Assembly: GCF_019931675.1 (NCBI RefSeq)
Contig: NZ_CP082922.1
Location: forward strand, 3,735,001 to 3,799,000
Length of the DNA stretch: 64,000 nucleotides
Direction: 5' to 3'
DNA from: Nocardioides rotundus
Lineage (GTDB): Bacteria > Actinomycetota > Actinomycetes > Propionibacteriales > Nocardioidaceae
The position numbers were made by a program, and so were the translations under genes. The notes beneath the pieces were generated by a model. It worked only from the letters and a program-made list of their open reading frames with translations. It searched no databases and was not told the DNA's origin. This document shows, in pieces, positions 37,101-45,604 of this stretch; position 1 is the stretch's first letter; the number at the start of each line of letters is the position of its first letter.

Positions 37101-37511
37101 GTGAGCGAACGACGCGAGGAGAGTGCCGGCGACTGGGGCAGTCGGGACCTCGATCCCGAGGAGCTGGCCGACGCCGAGCTCAACCTGGACGACCCCGAGG
37201 CCGGTGACGACGAGCCGTGGACCCCGCCGGAGCGGCAGCCACGCCCGGCGGAGTTCCTCGACGAGACCGAGTCGGAGACGATCGACCAGCGGCTGACCCA
37301 GGAGGAGCCGGACCCAGGCACCGACTACGGGGACCCCGAGCTCGACCGGGCCGAGCCCACCCTCGGCGGGGACGACCCGGACGCCATCCCGGCCGACCAG
37401 GACGTGCTCGGCGGGCCGGCGTACTCCACCTCCGACCGGGTCGACGTGCTCGAGGAGGACGACCTCGGCGACGGCCCCGAGGGCGACGCCATGCACATCG
37501 ACGAGGAGTAG
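37101..37511 (+). CDS. DUF5709 acidic protein
   Basis: 136 residues, strongly acidic (Asp/Glu about one third) and predicted to be largely disordered. It shows the actinobacterial DUF5709 pattern: LDPEELADAELNLDD, then WTPPERQPR and ETIDQRLTQEEPD. No function is known for the family. It starts at GTG 37101 after GGAGGAGACC. Its promoter region holds three copies of a 20-mer that look like operator sites, so its expression may be tightly controlled. Confidence 0.8.
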   Translation: MSERREESAGDWGSRDLDPEELADAELNLDDPEAGDDEPWTPPERQPRPAEFLDETESETIDQRLTQEEPDPGTDYGDPELDRAEPTLGGDDPDAIPADQDVLGGPAYSTSDRVDVLEEDDLGDGPEGDAMHIDEE

Positions 37512-37595
37512 ACCCGAGGCGGCGCCACCGATGTGGCGCACGTCTCTGCTCAATTGCATAGTCTCTGTATGTAGTTCGGCGTAGCCTCGTCGCTC

Positions 37596-38069
37596 GTGAG
37601 TGAGACCGACGACCTGGGACACCGGCTGCTGGTGACCGTCGGACGACTGAACCGGTGGGCCAGCCACCATGCGGCGTACGACGTCCCGCTGGCGCAGCTG
37701 CGTCTGCTGGTGCTCATCGACGTGCTCGAGCCGACCCGGGTGGGCGAGCTCGCCGCCGCCGACCACACCTCGCAACCGAGCGTCAGCGCCCAGCTCAACC
37801 GGACCGAGGCGGCCGGCTGGACCCGCCGTACTCCCGACCCGGAGGACGCCCGCGCGCAGGTGGTCACGCTGACCGCCGACGGCCGCGCCGCCCTCGAGGG
37901 CGCCCGGCAGGCCCGGGCCCAGGCGCTGGCGCCCGTGCTCGCCGAGCTCACCGCCGAGGACCGGGAGCAGCTGGCCCGCGCCTCGGACGCCCTCGGCAGC
38001 CTGCTCACCCGCCTGGAGCCGCGCGCCCGGATGCCCCTTCCCCCTTCGACGACAGGAGATTCCGTCTGA
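37596..38069 (+). CDS. MarR-family regulator
   Basis: 157 residues with a winged helix-turn-helix: LRLLVLIDVLEPTRVGELAAA, recognition-helix region TSQPSVSAQLNRTEAAGW, wing RRTPDPEDARAQVV. Start GTG 37596 lies 8 nt after TAGCCT, so the transcript is probably leaderless or nearly so. The upstream 40 bp (ATTGCATAGTCTCTGTATGT) is AT-rich and imperfectly symmetrical, a likely self-operator. The stop overlaps the start of the MFS gene (TGATG), so it forms a classic regulator-exporter operon. Confidence 0.9.
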   Translation: MSETDDLGHRLLVTVGRLNRWASHHAAYDVPLAQLRLLVLIDVLEPTRVGELAAADHTSQPSVSAQLNRTEAAGWTRRTPDPEDARAQVVTLTADGRAALEGARQARAQALAPVLAELTAEDREQLARASDALGSLLTRLEPRARMPLPPSTTGDSV

Positions 38070-39274
38070 TGTGGCGTCAGCCCAAGAACGTGTGGACCGT
38101 CGCGTTCGCGTGTGTCATCGCCTTCATGGGCATCGGCCTGGTGGACCCGATCCTCAAGCCGATCGCCGACGAGCTCGGCGCGAGCCCGAGCCAGGTGTCG
38201 CTGCTGTTCACCAGCTACATGGTCGTGATGGGCGTCTCGATGCTCGTCACGGGCTGGGTCTCCAGCCGGCTCGGCGCCAAGCGCACCCTGATGCTCGGCC
38301 TGGTCGTGATCATCCTCGGCGCCGGGCTCGCCGGTTTCATGGACGGCGTTCCCGGCATCGTCGCCTTCCGCGGCGTCTGGGGGCTCGGCAACGCGCTCTT
38401 CATCGCGACCGCGCTCGCCACCATCACCGCCGCGGCCCGCGGGTCGGTGGGGCAGGCGATCATCCTCTACGAGGCCGCCCTCGGCGTCGGTATCGCGGCC
38501 GGGCCGCTGCTCGGCGGGCTGCTGGGGTCCTTCTCCTGGCGGTTCCCGTTCTTCGGCGTCTCGGCCCTGATGATGGTCGCGCTCGCCGGTGTCGCCCTCT
38601 TCCTCCCGGCGACGCCGCCTACCGGCCACCGCTCCTCGCTCTCGGCGCCGTTGAGGGCCCTGCGCCACCCCGCCCTGCTGACGCTGGGGATCACCGCGCT
38701 GCTCTACAACTTCGGGTTCTTCACCCTGCTCGCCTTCACACCGTTCCCCCTGGACCTGTCCGCCCACGCGGTCGGCCTGATCTTCTTCGGCTGGGGCATC
38801 CTGCTGGCCTTCACCTCCGTCGTGGTGGCGCCGTGGCTGCAGCGGCGGGTCGGCACCCGGCGCGGGATCCTCCTCGCGCTGCTCGGCTTCGCCGCGATCC
38901 TCGTCGTGATGGCCGTCTGGACCGACTCCAAGGCCGTGCTCGCCACCTCGGTCGTCGTCGCCGGAGCCTTCCTCGGCATCAACAACACCCTGATCACCGA
39001 GGCGGTGATGAAGGCGGCACCGGTCGAGCGGCCGGTCGCGTCGGCGGCGTACTCCTTCGTCCGCTTCTCCGGCGGAGCCGCCGCCCCCTGGATCGCGGGC
39101 ACGCTCGGGGAGAGGGTCAGCGTGCACCTGCCGTTCTACGTCGGCGCCGCGACCGTCCTCGCCTCCGCGCTGCTCATCGCCGTCCAGCACCGCCGCCTGG
39201 CCCACGTCGACGACCACGTCGACGCGCACGGCTCGAGGGCCGAGGCGGAGGTGCTCACGGCAGCTGACGCCTGA
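38069..39274 (+). CDS. MFS transporter (DHA1-like, 12 helices)
   Basis: 401 residues from ATG 38069; the longer open frame upstream only reads across the MarR gene. There are twelve helices, with the motif A-type loop TGWVSSRLGAKRTLML between helices 2 and 3 and helix 1 containing IGLVDPILKPIADELG. It is likely an efflux pump for a small molecule sensed by the adjacent MarR regulator, to which it is translationally coupled by a one-base overlap. The 3' end overlaps the convergent hydrolase gene by 20 bp. Confidence 0.9.
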   Translation: MWRQPKNVWTVAFACVIAFMGIGLVDPILKPIADELGASPSQVSLLFTSYMVVMGVSMLVTGWVSSRLGAKRTLMLGLVVIILGAGLAGFMDGVPGIVAFRGVWGLGNALFIATALATITAAARGSVGQAIILYEAALGVGIAAGPLLGGLLGSFSWRFPFFGVSALMMVALAGVALFLPATPPTGHRSSLSAPLRALRHPALLTLGITALLYNFGFFTLLAFTPFPLDLSAHAVGLIFFGWGILLAFTSVVVAPWLQRRVGTRRGILLALLGFAAILVVMAVWTDSKAVLATSVVVAGAFLGINNTLITEAVMKAAPVERPVASAAYSFVRFSGGAAAPWIAGTLGERVSVHLPFYVGAATVLASALLIAVQHRRLAHVDDHVDAHGSRAEAEVLTAADA

Positions 39275-40208
39275 CGAAGCCGTCGACGGCGTCGACCAGC
39301 TGGTCCAGGCCCGGCTGCTCCAGCGGGTAGTGGCCGGCGTTCTCCAGCTCGACGGTCGAGACCGGCACCTGCCGGAGCCGCCGGAGGAACGGCTCGGAGA
39401 GCCGGGCCGGGGTCCAGCGATCCGCCGCCGGCTGGGTGTGCAAGACCGGGCAGACGTCGAACCGCTCCGGCTCGACCGCCGGCCGGTAGCCGAGGTAGGA
39501 GGCCAGGAAGGCCACGCTCACCCGGTTGCCGGCCGAGGTGGGATCCGCATACCAGGCGCGCAGAGCGTCCTTGTCGTTGACCAGGGCGCGCATCTTGCTG
39601 ACCAGCCGCATCGGCACCCGCGCCCGGCGCGCGGGAGTGCGGGCGAGCACCCACATCACCACGCCCCCGGTCGCCCCGGAGACCGGGTCGAAGGCGGTCT
39701 CGGCGCGGACCCGGGTGCTCTGCTGGTCCAGGAAGCACATGCCCACGATGCCCGCGACCCGCGGTGCGAGGGCGGCGATGTGGACGGCCTCCATGCCACC
39801 GGCCGAGAGCCCGTAGAGCACGACCGGCCGGTCGTCGCGGGCCTGCTCGGCCTCCACGAGCGCGGCGCCGATCCGCACCCAGTCGTCGTAGGTGACCAGC
39901 GCGCCGGGCGCGACCCGGGTGACGCCGTACGTCGGCATGTCGACCGCGATCGTCTCCAGGCCCCGAGCCGCCAGCGGGCGCCCGAGGATCGTGGTCATCT
40001 GCCGGCCGTTGGTGCCGACTCCGTGCAGCAGGATCACCTTCGCGGGCGCCGCGGGGTCGCGGTAGGTGTCGAGGTGGATCCGGTGGCCGTCGTAGTCCCA
40101 CCACTCCTCGGCCGGCTCGGTCTCGGGAGTCAGCCGGAAGCCGACCGGCAGGAACTCCTGGATCCGCCGCCACGCGGCCTGTCCGGCGTACCCGTTGGTG
40201 TCGTCCAT
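39255..40208 (-). CDS. Alpha/beta hydrolase
   Basis: 317 residues. The oxyanion region is VILLHGVGTNGRQM, the nucleophile elbow GLSAGGMEA, and the likely histidine lies in ENAGHYPLEQPG. It is cytoplasmic, with no signal peptide. It could be a lipase- or esterase-like enzyme; the substrate is unknown. The start codon lies within a 17-bp inverted repeat (40205-40221). The upstream Dpp-type operon ends 31 bp away in the same direction, so read-through expression is possible. Confidence 0.85.
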   Translation of the reverse strand: MDDTNGYAGQAAWRRIQEFLPVGFRLTPETEPAEEWWDYDGHRIHLDTYRDPAAPAKVILLHGVGTNGRQMTTILGRPLAARGLETIAVDMPTYGVTRVAPGALVTYDDWVRIGAALVEAEQARDDRPVVLYGLSAGGMEAVHIAALAPRVAGIVGMCFLDQQSTRVRAETAFDPVSGATGGVVMWVLARTPARRARVPMRLVSKMRALVNDKDALRAWYADPTSAGNRVSVAFLASYLGYRPAVEPERFDVCPVLHTQPAADRWTPARLSEPFLRRLRQVPVSTVELENAGHYPLEQPGLDQLVDAVDGFVRRQLP

Positions 40209-40221
40209 ACCTTCAGTATGG
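40205..40221. promoter_or_regulatory. Inverted repeat over the hydrolase start codon
   Basis: CCATAC-CTTCA-GTATGG has 6-bp arms and covers the ATG of the hydrolase gene. On the reverse strand CATACT lies 6 nt before the ATG, so it may combine a leaderless promoter with an operator. Its first ten bases (CCATACCTTC) recur at 45563-45572, in front of the Dpp-type operon. Confidence 0.4.
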
Positions 40222-40239
40222 CGGACGGTGCGGCACCGG

Positions 40240-42063
40240 TCAGGCGCGGCGCTCGATCGTGGGGGTGCTGCCCAGCAGGCGGCGGGTGTAGTCCTCCTGC
40301 GGGTCCTCCATCACCGTGGCCACGGGACCGGCCTCGACCACGCGGCCGGCGCTGAGGATCTCGATCCGGGCGGCGATCGAGCGGACCAGCGCCAGGTTGT
40401 GGGTGACGAAGAGCAGGCTGATCCCGCGGGTCTGGCGCAGCTCGTCGAGCAGGTCGACGATCGACCCCTGCACGGAGACGTCGAGCGCCGAGGTGATCTC
40501 GTCGCAGACCATCAGGTCCGCCTCGGCGGCCAGCGCCCGCGCGATCGCGACCCGCTGCCGCTCGCCGCCCGACAGCCGGTTGGCCGGCAGCCGCATCACC
40601 CCCGCGCCGAGCGCGACCTGGTCGAGCAGCGCCTCCACCCGGTCGCGGGCCTCGCTGCCCGACGCGATGCCGAACAGCTCCATCGGCCGCCGGACGATCT
40701 GCTCCACGGTCAGGCGCGGGTTCAGCGAGAGGTAGGGGTTCTGGAAGATGTACTGGATCCGCTTGCGCTGCTCGCTGCTGCGGGAGCGGGCGCTCTTGGC
40801 GAGCTCCTCGCCGTCGAAGACGATCGAGCCCGACCACTGCTTGTGCAGCCCGCCGACGCAGCGGGAGATGGTGGTCTTGCCGCTGCCGGACTCGCCGACG
40901 AGCGCGACCACCTCGGCCCGCGCGACGTCGAAGCTGACGTCGAACACCACCTGGCTGCGGCCGTAGAAGACGTCGAGCCCCTCCACCCGCAGCAGTTGCT
41001 CGCGCGGCCGCTCGGGGTCGGCGTCGGGGACCACACCGGTGTTGATGTCCCAGGACGGCAGCTCGCGCGCCCGCAGGCAGCGACTCACGTGGACGGCCTC
41101 CCCGGGCGCGGTGTCGGAGATCGCGACCAGGTCCGGCTCGGTGGTGGCGCACTCCTCGATCGCGGCATCGCACCGGTCGTGGAAGCGACACCCGGACGGC
41201 CGGGCACCCGGCGCGGGCGTGCGGCCCGGGATGCCCTTGAGCGCCCGGGCGTGGCTCAGGTGCGGGATCGCGTCGAGCAGGGCGCGGGTGTAGGGGTGCC
41301 GCGGGTCGTTGAAGATCGACTCCCGCGGGCCGAGCTCGACGACCCGGCCGGCGTACATCACCGCGACCCGGTCGGCGATGTTCGCGACCACCGCGAGGTC
41401 GTGGGTGACGTAGAGCGCGGCGACGCCGTAGGTCTCGCACAGCGCCGACATGGTGTCCAGCACCATCTGCTGGGTGGTGACGTCCAGGCCCGTGGTCGGC
41501 TCGTCGAGCACCAGGATCTCCGGGTGCGGCATGAACGCCATCGCCAGCGCGACCCGCTGCACCTGCCCGCCGGAGAGCTGGTGGGGGTAGCGGCGCAGGA
41601 AGGCGTCGTCGCTCGGCAGCCCCACCTCCTCCAGGCCGCGGCGCGCGTCGTCGAGCCGCGACTCCTTGGTGCCCATGCCGCGCAGCTCCATCAGCTCGAC
41701 CATCTGCCGGCCGATCCGGATGGCCGGGTTGAGGGCGGCCGCCGGGTCCTGCGGCATGTAGGCGATCCGGGTGCCGCGCAGCTCGCGGATCTCGCGCCAG
41801 GAGCGGGAGAGTACGTCGGTCCCGTCGAGCAGCACCTCGCCGCCGTCGATGAGCGCACCTGGCCGGGCGTAGGCCAGCAGGGCGGTGCCGACGGTGGTCT
41901 TGCCCGAGCCGGACTCGCCGACCAGGCCGACCACCTCGCCGGGCTCGAGAGTCAGGTCGACCTCGTCCACCACGTCGGTCGTGGTGCCGGCCAGGGCGAC
42001 CCGCAGCCCGGCGACGACGATGCCGGACCCGGTCCGCTCGCCGTCGTGCGTCTCCGTGCTCAT
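40240..42063 (-). CDS. Peptide ABC transporter ATPase, fused DppD-DppF
   Basis: 607 residues with two complete ABC domains in one chain. The first has Walker A GESGSGKTTVG, signature LSGGQVQRV and Walker B ILVLDEPTTGLD. It ends with the oligopeptide-type C-terminal extension containing cysteines (CRFHDRCDAAIEECA). The second has GESGSGKTTIS, LSGGERQRV and LMVCDEITSALD. It powers the import of di-/oligopeptides, or of a similar solute, by the permeases encoded just upstream. The fused form is common in actinobacteria. It is the last gene of the four-gene operon. Confidence 0.93.
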   Translation of the reverse strand: MSTETHDGERTGSGIVVAGLRVALAGTTTDVVDEVDLTLEPGEVVGLVGESGSGKTTVGTALLAYARPGALIDGGEVLLDGTDVLSRSWREIRELRGTRIAYMPQDPAAALNPAIRIGRQMVELMELRGMGTKESRLDDARRGLEEVGLPSDDAFLRRYPHQLSGGQVQRVALAMAFMPHPEILVLDEPTTGLDVTTQQMVLDTMSALCETYGVAALYVTHDLAVVANIADRVAVMYAGRVVELGPRESIFNDPRHPYTRALLDAIPHLSHARALKGIPGRTPAPGARPSGCRFHDRCDAAIEECATTEPDLVAISDTAPGEAVHVSRCLRARELPSWDINTGVVPDADPERPREQLLRVEGLDVFYGRSQVVFDVSFDVARAEVVALVGESGSGKTTISRCVGGLHKQWSGSIVFDGEELAKSARSRSSEQRKRIQYIFQNPYLSLNPRLTVEQIVRRPMELFGIASGSEARDRVEALLDQVALGAGVMRLPANRLSGGERQRVAIARALAAEADLMVCDEITSALDVSVQGSIVDLLDELRQTRGISLLFVTHNLALVRSIAARIEILSAGRVVEAGPVATVMEDPQEDYTRRLLGSTPTIERRA

Positions 42064-42073
42064 CGCAGCCCCC

Positions 42074-42925
42074 TCAGTCCCGCCGGCTCAGCGACGCGAT
42101 CGCGTCGGCCACCAGGTTGGTGCCGATGGTGAAGACACCGATGACCAGCACCGGCGCGAGCACCGCCCACGGCTGGGTGGCCATGGCCAGCCGGTTCTCG
42201 TTGATCATCTGGCCCCAGTCGGCCGAGCCCGGGTTCGTGGCGAAGCCCAGGAAGCCCAGGGCCGCGACCAGCCCGATGGAGTAGGTCAGCCGCAGTCCCG
42301 CCTCGGCGAGCAGGGGGGCGTCCATGTTCGGCAGCACCTCGGCCATGATGACCCGGCTGCGGCGCTCGCCGAGCGCCTCGGCGGCGCGCACGAAGTCCCG
42401 GCTGACCAGCCCGAGGGCGACGCCGCGGGCCACCCGCGCGACGCGGGGCATGTGGGAGATGCCCACGAGCAGCACCACGATCCACCAGGACGGGTTGACC
42501 ACGGTCAGGACGACCAGCGCGAGCAGGATCTGCGGGAAGGCCAGCGCCACGTCGTTGAGCCGCATGATCACCTCGTCCCACCAGCCGCCGGCATAGGCCG
42601 CCACGACGCCGATCAGCACGCCGCCGACCATGCCGACGACGGTGCCGAGGAAGGCGACGATCAGCACGCTGCGGCCGCCGTACAACAGCCGGCTGAGCAC
42701 GTCCTGGCCGAGGTAGTCCGTGCCCAGGAACCCGACGCTCGAGAACGGCGGCCCGGTGATCTGGCGTTCGCCGTACGGCGCGACCCACGGACCGACGACG
42801 GCCAGCAGCACCACCAGCAGGGTCAGCACGGCGCCCACGACGAAACGGGGCCGGGTCATCAGCCGCCGCCAGGCGGACGGCTCCTCGCGGGGCGAGGTGG
42901 TCTCGACGGGCTCGGGGGCGCTCAT
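42074..42925 (-). CDS. Peptide ABC transporter permease (DppC-like)
   Basis: 283 residues from ATG 42925, which overlaps the DppB-like stop by 4 bp (ATGA). The conserved N-terminal segment FLGTDYLGQDVLSRLLYGGR and the cytoplasmic EAA loop (FVRAAEALGERRSRVIMAEVLPN) identify the OppC/DppC group. Five to six membrane helices. It forms the channel with the DppB-like protein and is driven by the fused ATPase 10 bp downstream. Confidence 0.93.
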   Translation of the reverse strand: MSAPEPVETTSPREEPSAWRRLMTRPRFVVGAVLTLLVVLLAVVGPWVAPYGERQITGPPFSSVGFLGTDYLGQDVLSRLLYGGRSVLIVAFLGTVVGMVGGVLIGVVAAYAGGWWDEVIMRLNDVALAFPQILLALVVLTVVNPSWWIVVLLVGISHMPRVARVARGVALGLVSRDFVRAAEALGERRSRVIMAEVLPNMDAPLLAEAGLRLTYSIGLVAALGFLGFATNPGSADWGQMINENRLAMATQPWAVLAPVLVIGVFTIGTNLVADAIASLSRRD

Positions 42926-43965
42926 CCGCTGATCTCCGTCCGGGCGCGGGGGGTGAGCAGGATGGAGACCAGGTCGGCCACCAGGTTCACCGTGACGTAG
43001 ACGGCCGCGATGATCATGCTGAGCGCCTGCACCATCGGGACGTCGTGGTTGCGGACCGCGTCGACCAGCTGCGCGCCGATCCCGGGGTAGGAGAAGAGGT
43101 ACTCCACCACGACGACGCCGCCGGCGAGCCAGGCCAGCTGGAGCGCGATCACCTGGATGCCCGGCACGATCGCGTTGCGCAGCGCGTGCCGCCGCATCAC
43201 CACCGGCTCCGGCACGCCCTTGAGCCGGGCCAGCTCGACGTAGTCGCTGTCGAGGACCTCGAGCAGGGTGGCGCGCACGATGCGGGCGACGTACGGCGAC
43301 ACCGCGAGGACCAGCGTGAGCACCGGGAGCACCATCGTCTCCGGCGCCGACCAGGGCGGCGTCCCCGGCACCGAGATGGTCACCGCGGGCAGGATGGTGA
43401 AGACGGTGGTGGAGAACAGCGCCACCAGCAGGATGCCGATGACGAACTCGGGCAGCCCGGCCAGGGCGAGCAGCACGGTCTGGATGATCGTGTCCCCGCG
43501 CTTGCGGCGCATCGCCGAGGAGATCATCGCGATGCCGAAGGCGAGCGGGATCATCACCACCGCGGCGATGAGCACCAGCACCAGGCTGTTGGTGACCGTG
43601 TCGCCGATCATCTCGGTCACCGGGCGCTGGGAGGCGATCGAGGTGCCGAGATCGCCCTGCAGCAGCGCACCGAGCCAGCTGAGGTAGCGCTGCGGCAGCG
43701 GCTGGTCCAGGTTGAGCAGGCCCTCGAGCTGACGGACCCGCTCCGGGCTGACCTCGTAGTCGCGGCCGAGGATCGCCCGCACCGGGTTGCCCAGCGCGGA
43801 GGTCGCGACGAAGACCAGCACCGAGACCAGCCACAGCGTGAGAACGGCCAGCCCGAGCCGGCGCAGCAGCCACAGCAGCCAGCTGACCGCGGCGGGCCGC
43901 CCCCGCGGGGACGGCGCGGGTCGGTCCTCCTCGATCGGCGACGCCGGGGCGTCGGTGACGCTCAT
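42922..43965 (-). CDS. Peptide ABC transporter permease (DppB-like)
   Basis: 347 residues with six helices. After a Pro/Arg-rich N-terminus come LAVLTLWLVSVLVFVATSALG and the EAA loop DYVELARLKGVPEPVVMRRH, then NAIVPGIQVIALQLAWLAGG, characteristic of OppB/DppB. It pairs with the DppC-like protein. It starts 7 bp after the substrate-binding protein gene. The intact operon order (binding protein, B, C, DF) is standard. Confidence 0.93.
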   Translation of the reverse strand: MSVTDAPASPIEEDRPAPSPRGRPAAVSWLLWLLRRLGLAVLTLWLVSVLVFVATSALGNPVRAILGRDYEVSPERVRQLEGLLNLDQPLPQRYLSWLGALLQGDLGTSIASQRPVTEMIGDTVTNSLVLVLIAAVVMIPLAFGIAMISSAMRRKRGDTIIQTVLLALAGLPEFVIGILLVALFSTTVFTILPAVTISVPGTPPWSAPETMVLPVLTLVLAVSPYVARIVRATLLEVLDSDYVELARLKGVPEPVVMRRHALRNAIVPGIQVIALQLAWLAGGVVVVEYLFSYPGIGAQLVDAVRNHDVPMVQALSMIIAAVYVTVNLVADLVSILLTPRARTEISG

Positions 43966-43972
43966 CGCGCGC

Positions 43973-45538
43973 TCACGCCGACACGGAGGCGAACTGGAAC
44001 TTGTAGGACCCCAGGGGGAGGTACTTGCTCGGCTCGATCCCCTGCACGCCCGCGCCGTAGCCGTCGATCTGCTCGCGGAAGCCCCAGATGATGTAGCCGC
44101 CCTCGTCGTACTCGATCTGCTGGGCGTCGACCAGCATCTGGTTGCGCTTGGCCTCGTCGGTCTCCTTGGTGGCGTCGTTGACCAGCTTGGTGAACTTCGG
44201 GTTGTCGAAGTGGGTCTCGTTGTACGTCGCCCCCGGCACCGCGCACACGGCCGCCTGGGGGATGTAGAGCCGGGTGTTCCAGAAGTCCTGGGCGAAGGGG
44301 TAGGAGAGGTAGTCGTCGCCGTAGAACGGGGTCTTCTTGGTGACGCGTACGTCGACCCCGGCGGCCTTGGCCTGCTCGGCGAACAGGTTGGCGGAGGCGA
44401 CCGCCACGGCGCTGATGTCGTCGCCGGTGAACAGCTCGACCTGCAGCCCCTCCTGGCCGGCCTGCTTGAGCAGCGACTTCGCCTGGTCGAGGTCCTGCTC
44501 GCGCTGGGGGAAGTCGTCGCCGGCGTAGGCGTCGTCGAAGGGGGCGTAGAGGTCGTTGCCGAGCGAGCCGTAGCCGTTGAGCGCCTGGTCGACCATCTGC
44601 TGCCGGTCCACGATCAGTCGCAGCGCCTGCCGCACCCGGTTGTCGGAGAACGGCGCGGTGTCGACCCGCATGGTGAACGGCACCCAGGCACCGGTCTTGG
44701 AGACCAGCGCGGCTCCGCCCTGGCCCTTCACCGAGTCGATCAGGTTGGTCGGCAGGTTGTCCAGGGTCTGGATCTGCCCGGCGAGCAGCGCGTTGACCTT
44801 GGCGTTGTCGTCGGCGAAGTCCTGGATCACCAGCTGGTCGACGAAGGCCGGATCGCCCCAGTAGCCGGCGTACTTCTTGAAGGTGCTGGTCTTGCCCGGC
44901 GTGAAGGACTCATAGGAGAAGGCGCCGGTGCCGATCGGCTTGGCCGGGTCGTAGTCGACGGGCACGATGCCGAAGGTGTACTCCGCGACGATCGCGTCCA
45001 GGATCGAGTAGGGCTGCTTGAGCACCACCCGCACCGTGCGGTCGTCCATCGCCTTGGTCGCCTGCAGGTCGATCACCCGGGCCAGGTCGACGCCGGCCGA
45101 CGTCGGGTTCTTCGGGTCGGCGACCCGGCCGATGGTGTAGAGAACGTCCTCGGCGGTGACGTCCTTGCCGTTGTGGAAGGTCAGCCCGTCGCGCAGCCGG
45201 ATGGTCCACTCGTCCGCGGTCTTGTTCGGCTCCACGCTCTCGGCCAGGGCGGGCTGCAGCTCGTAGTTGTTGTCCCAGAACAGCAGCGGCTCGAAGAGGT
45301 TGCTCACCCGCGCGATGTCGGGGTTGGTCACCGGGGCGTGCGCGTCCAGGGTGTCCTTGCCGCTGCCGCCCGTGGCGCCGTGGGTGAGCACTCCGCCCCG
45401 CTGTTGAGGGCCGCTGCCGGATCCACCGCCGTCGTCACCGCCGCAGGCCGAGAGCCCGGCGACCGCCGCCCCGGCCAGGCCGGCGTACTGGAACAGCCGG
45501 CGACGGGAGAGCTGCGATGAGGACGAAGGCTGGTTCAT
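43973..45538 (-). CDS. Peptide ABC transporter substrate-binding lipoprotein
   Basis: 521 residues from ATG 45538. The N-terminus has twin arginines (SRRRLFQYAGLAGAAVAGL) and a lipobox LSAC, so it is probably exported, perhaps by Tat, and lipid-anchored. The solute-binding family 5 pattern follows: VSNLFEPLLFWDNNYELQP, then AESVEPNKTADEWTIRLRDG and LTFHNGKDVTAEDVLYTI. The ligand may be a peptide, nickel chelate, glycoside or other solute. It is divergent from a carnitine acyltransferase-like gene with only 66 bp between starts, which raises the possibility of a related substrate. Confidence 0.92.
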   Translation of the reverse strand: MNQPSSSSQLSRRRLFQYAGLAGAAVAGLSACGGDDGGGSGSGPQQRGGVLTHGATGGSGKDTLDAHAPVTNPDIARVSNLFEPLLFWDNNYELQPALAESVEPNKTADEWTIRLRDGLTFHNGKDVTAEDVLYTIGRVADPKNPTSAGVDLARVIDLQATKAMDDRTVRVVLKQPYSILDAIVAEYTFGIVPVDYDPAKPIGTGAFSYESFTPGKTSTFKKYAGYWGDPAFVDQLVIQDFADDNAKVNALLAGQIQTLDNLPTNLIDSVKGQGGAALVSKTGAWVPFTMRVDTAPFSDNRVRQALRLIVDRQQMVDQALNGYGSLGNDLYAPFDDAYAGDDFPQREQDLDQAKSLLKQAGQEGLQVELFTGDDISAVAVASANLFAEQAKAAGVDVRVTKKTPFYGDDYLSYPFAQDFWNTRLYIPQAAVCAVPGATYNETHFDNPKFTKLVNDATKETDEAKRNQMLVDAQQIEYDEGGYIIWGFREQIDGYGAGVQGIEPSKYLPLGSYKFQFASVSA

Positions 45539-45604
45539 GGGAGTGCCCCTCTGCTGAGTTGCCCATACCTTCGTGTGTTCCGGGTAACAGGTCAAGGAGC
45601 GAGG

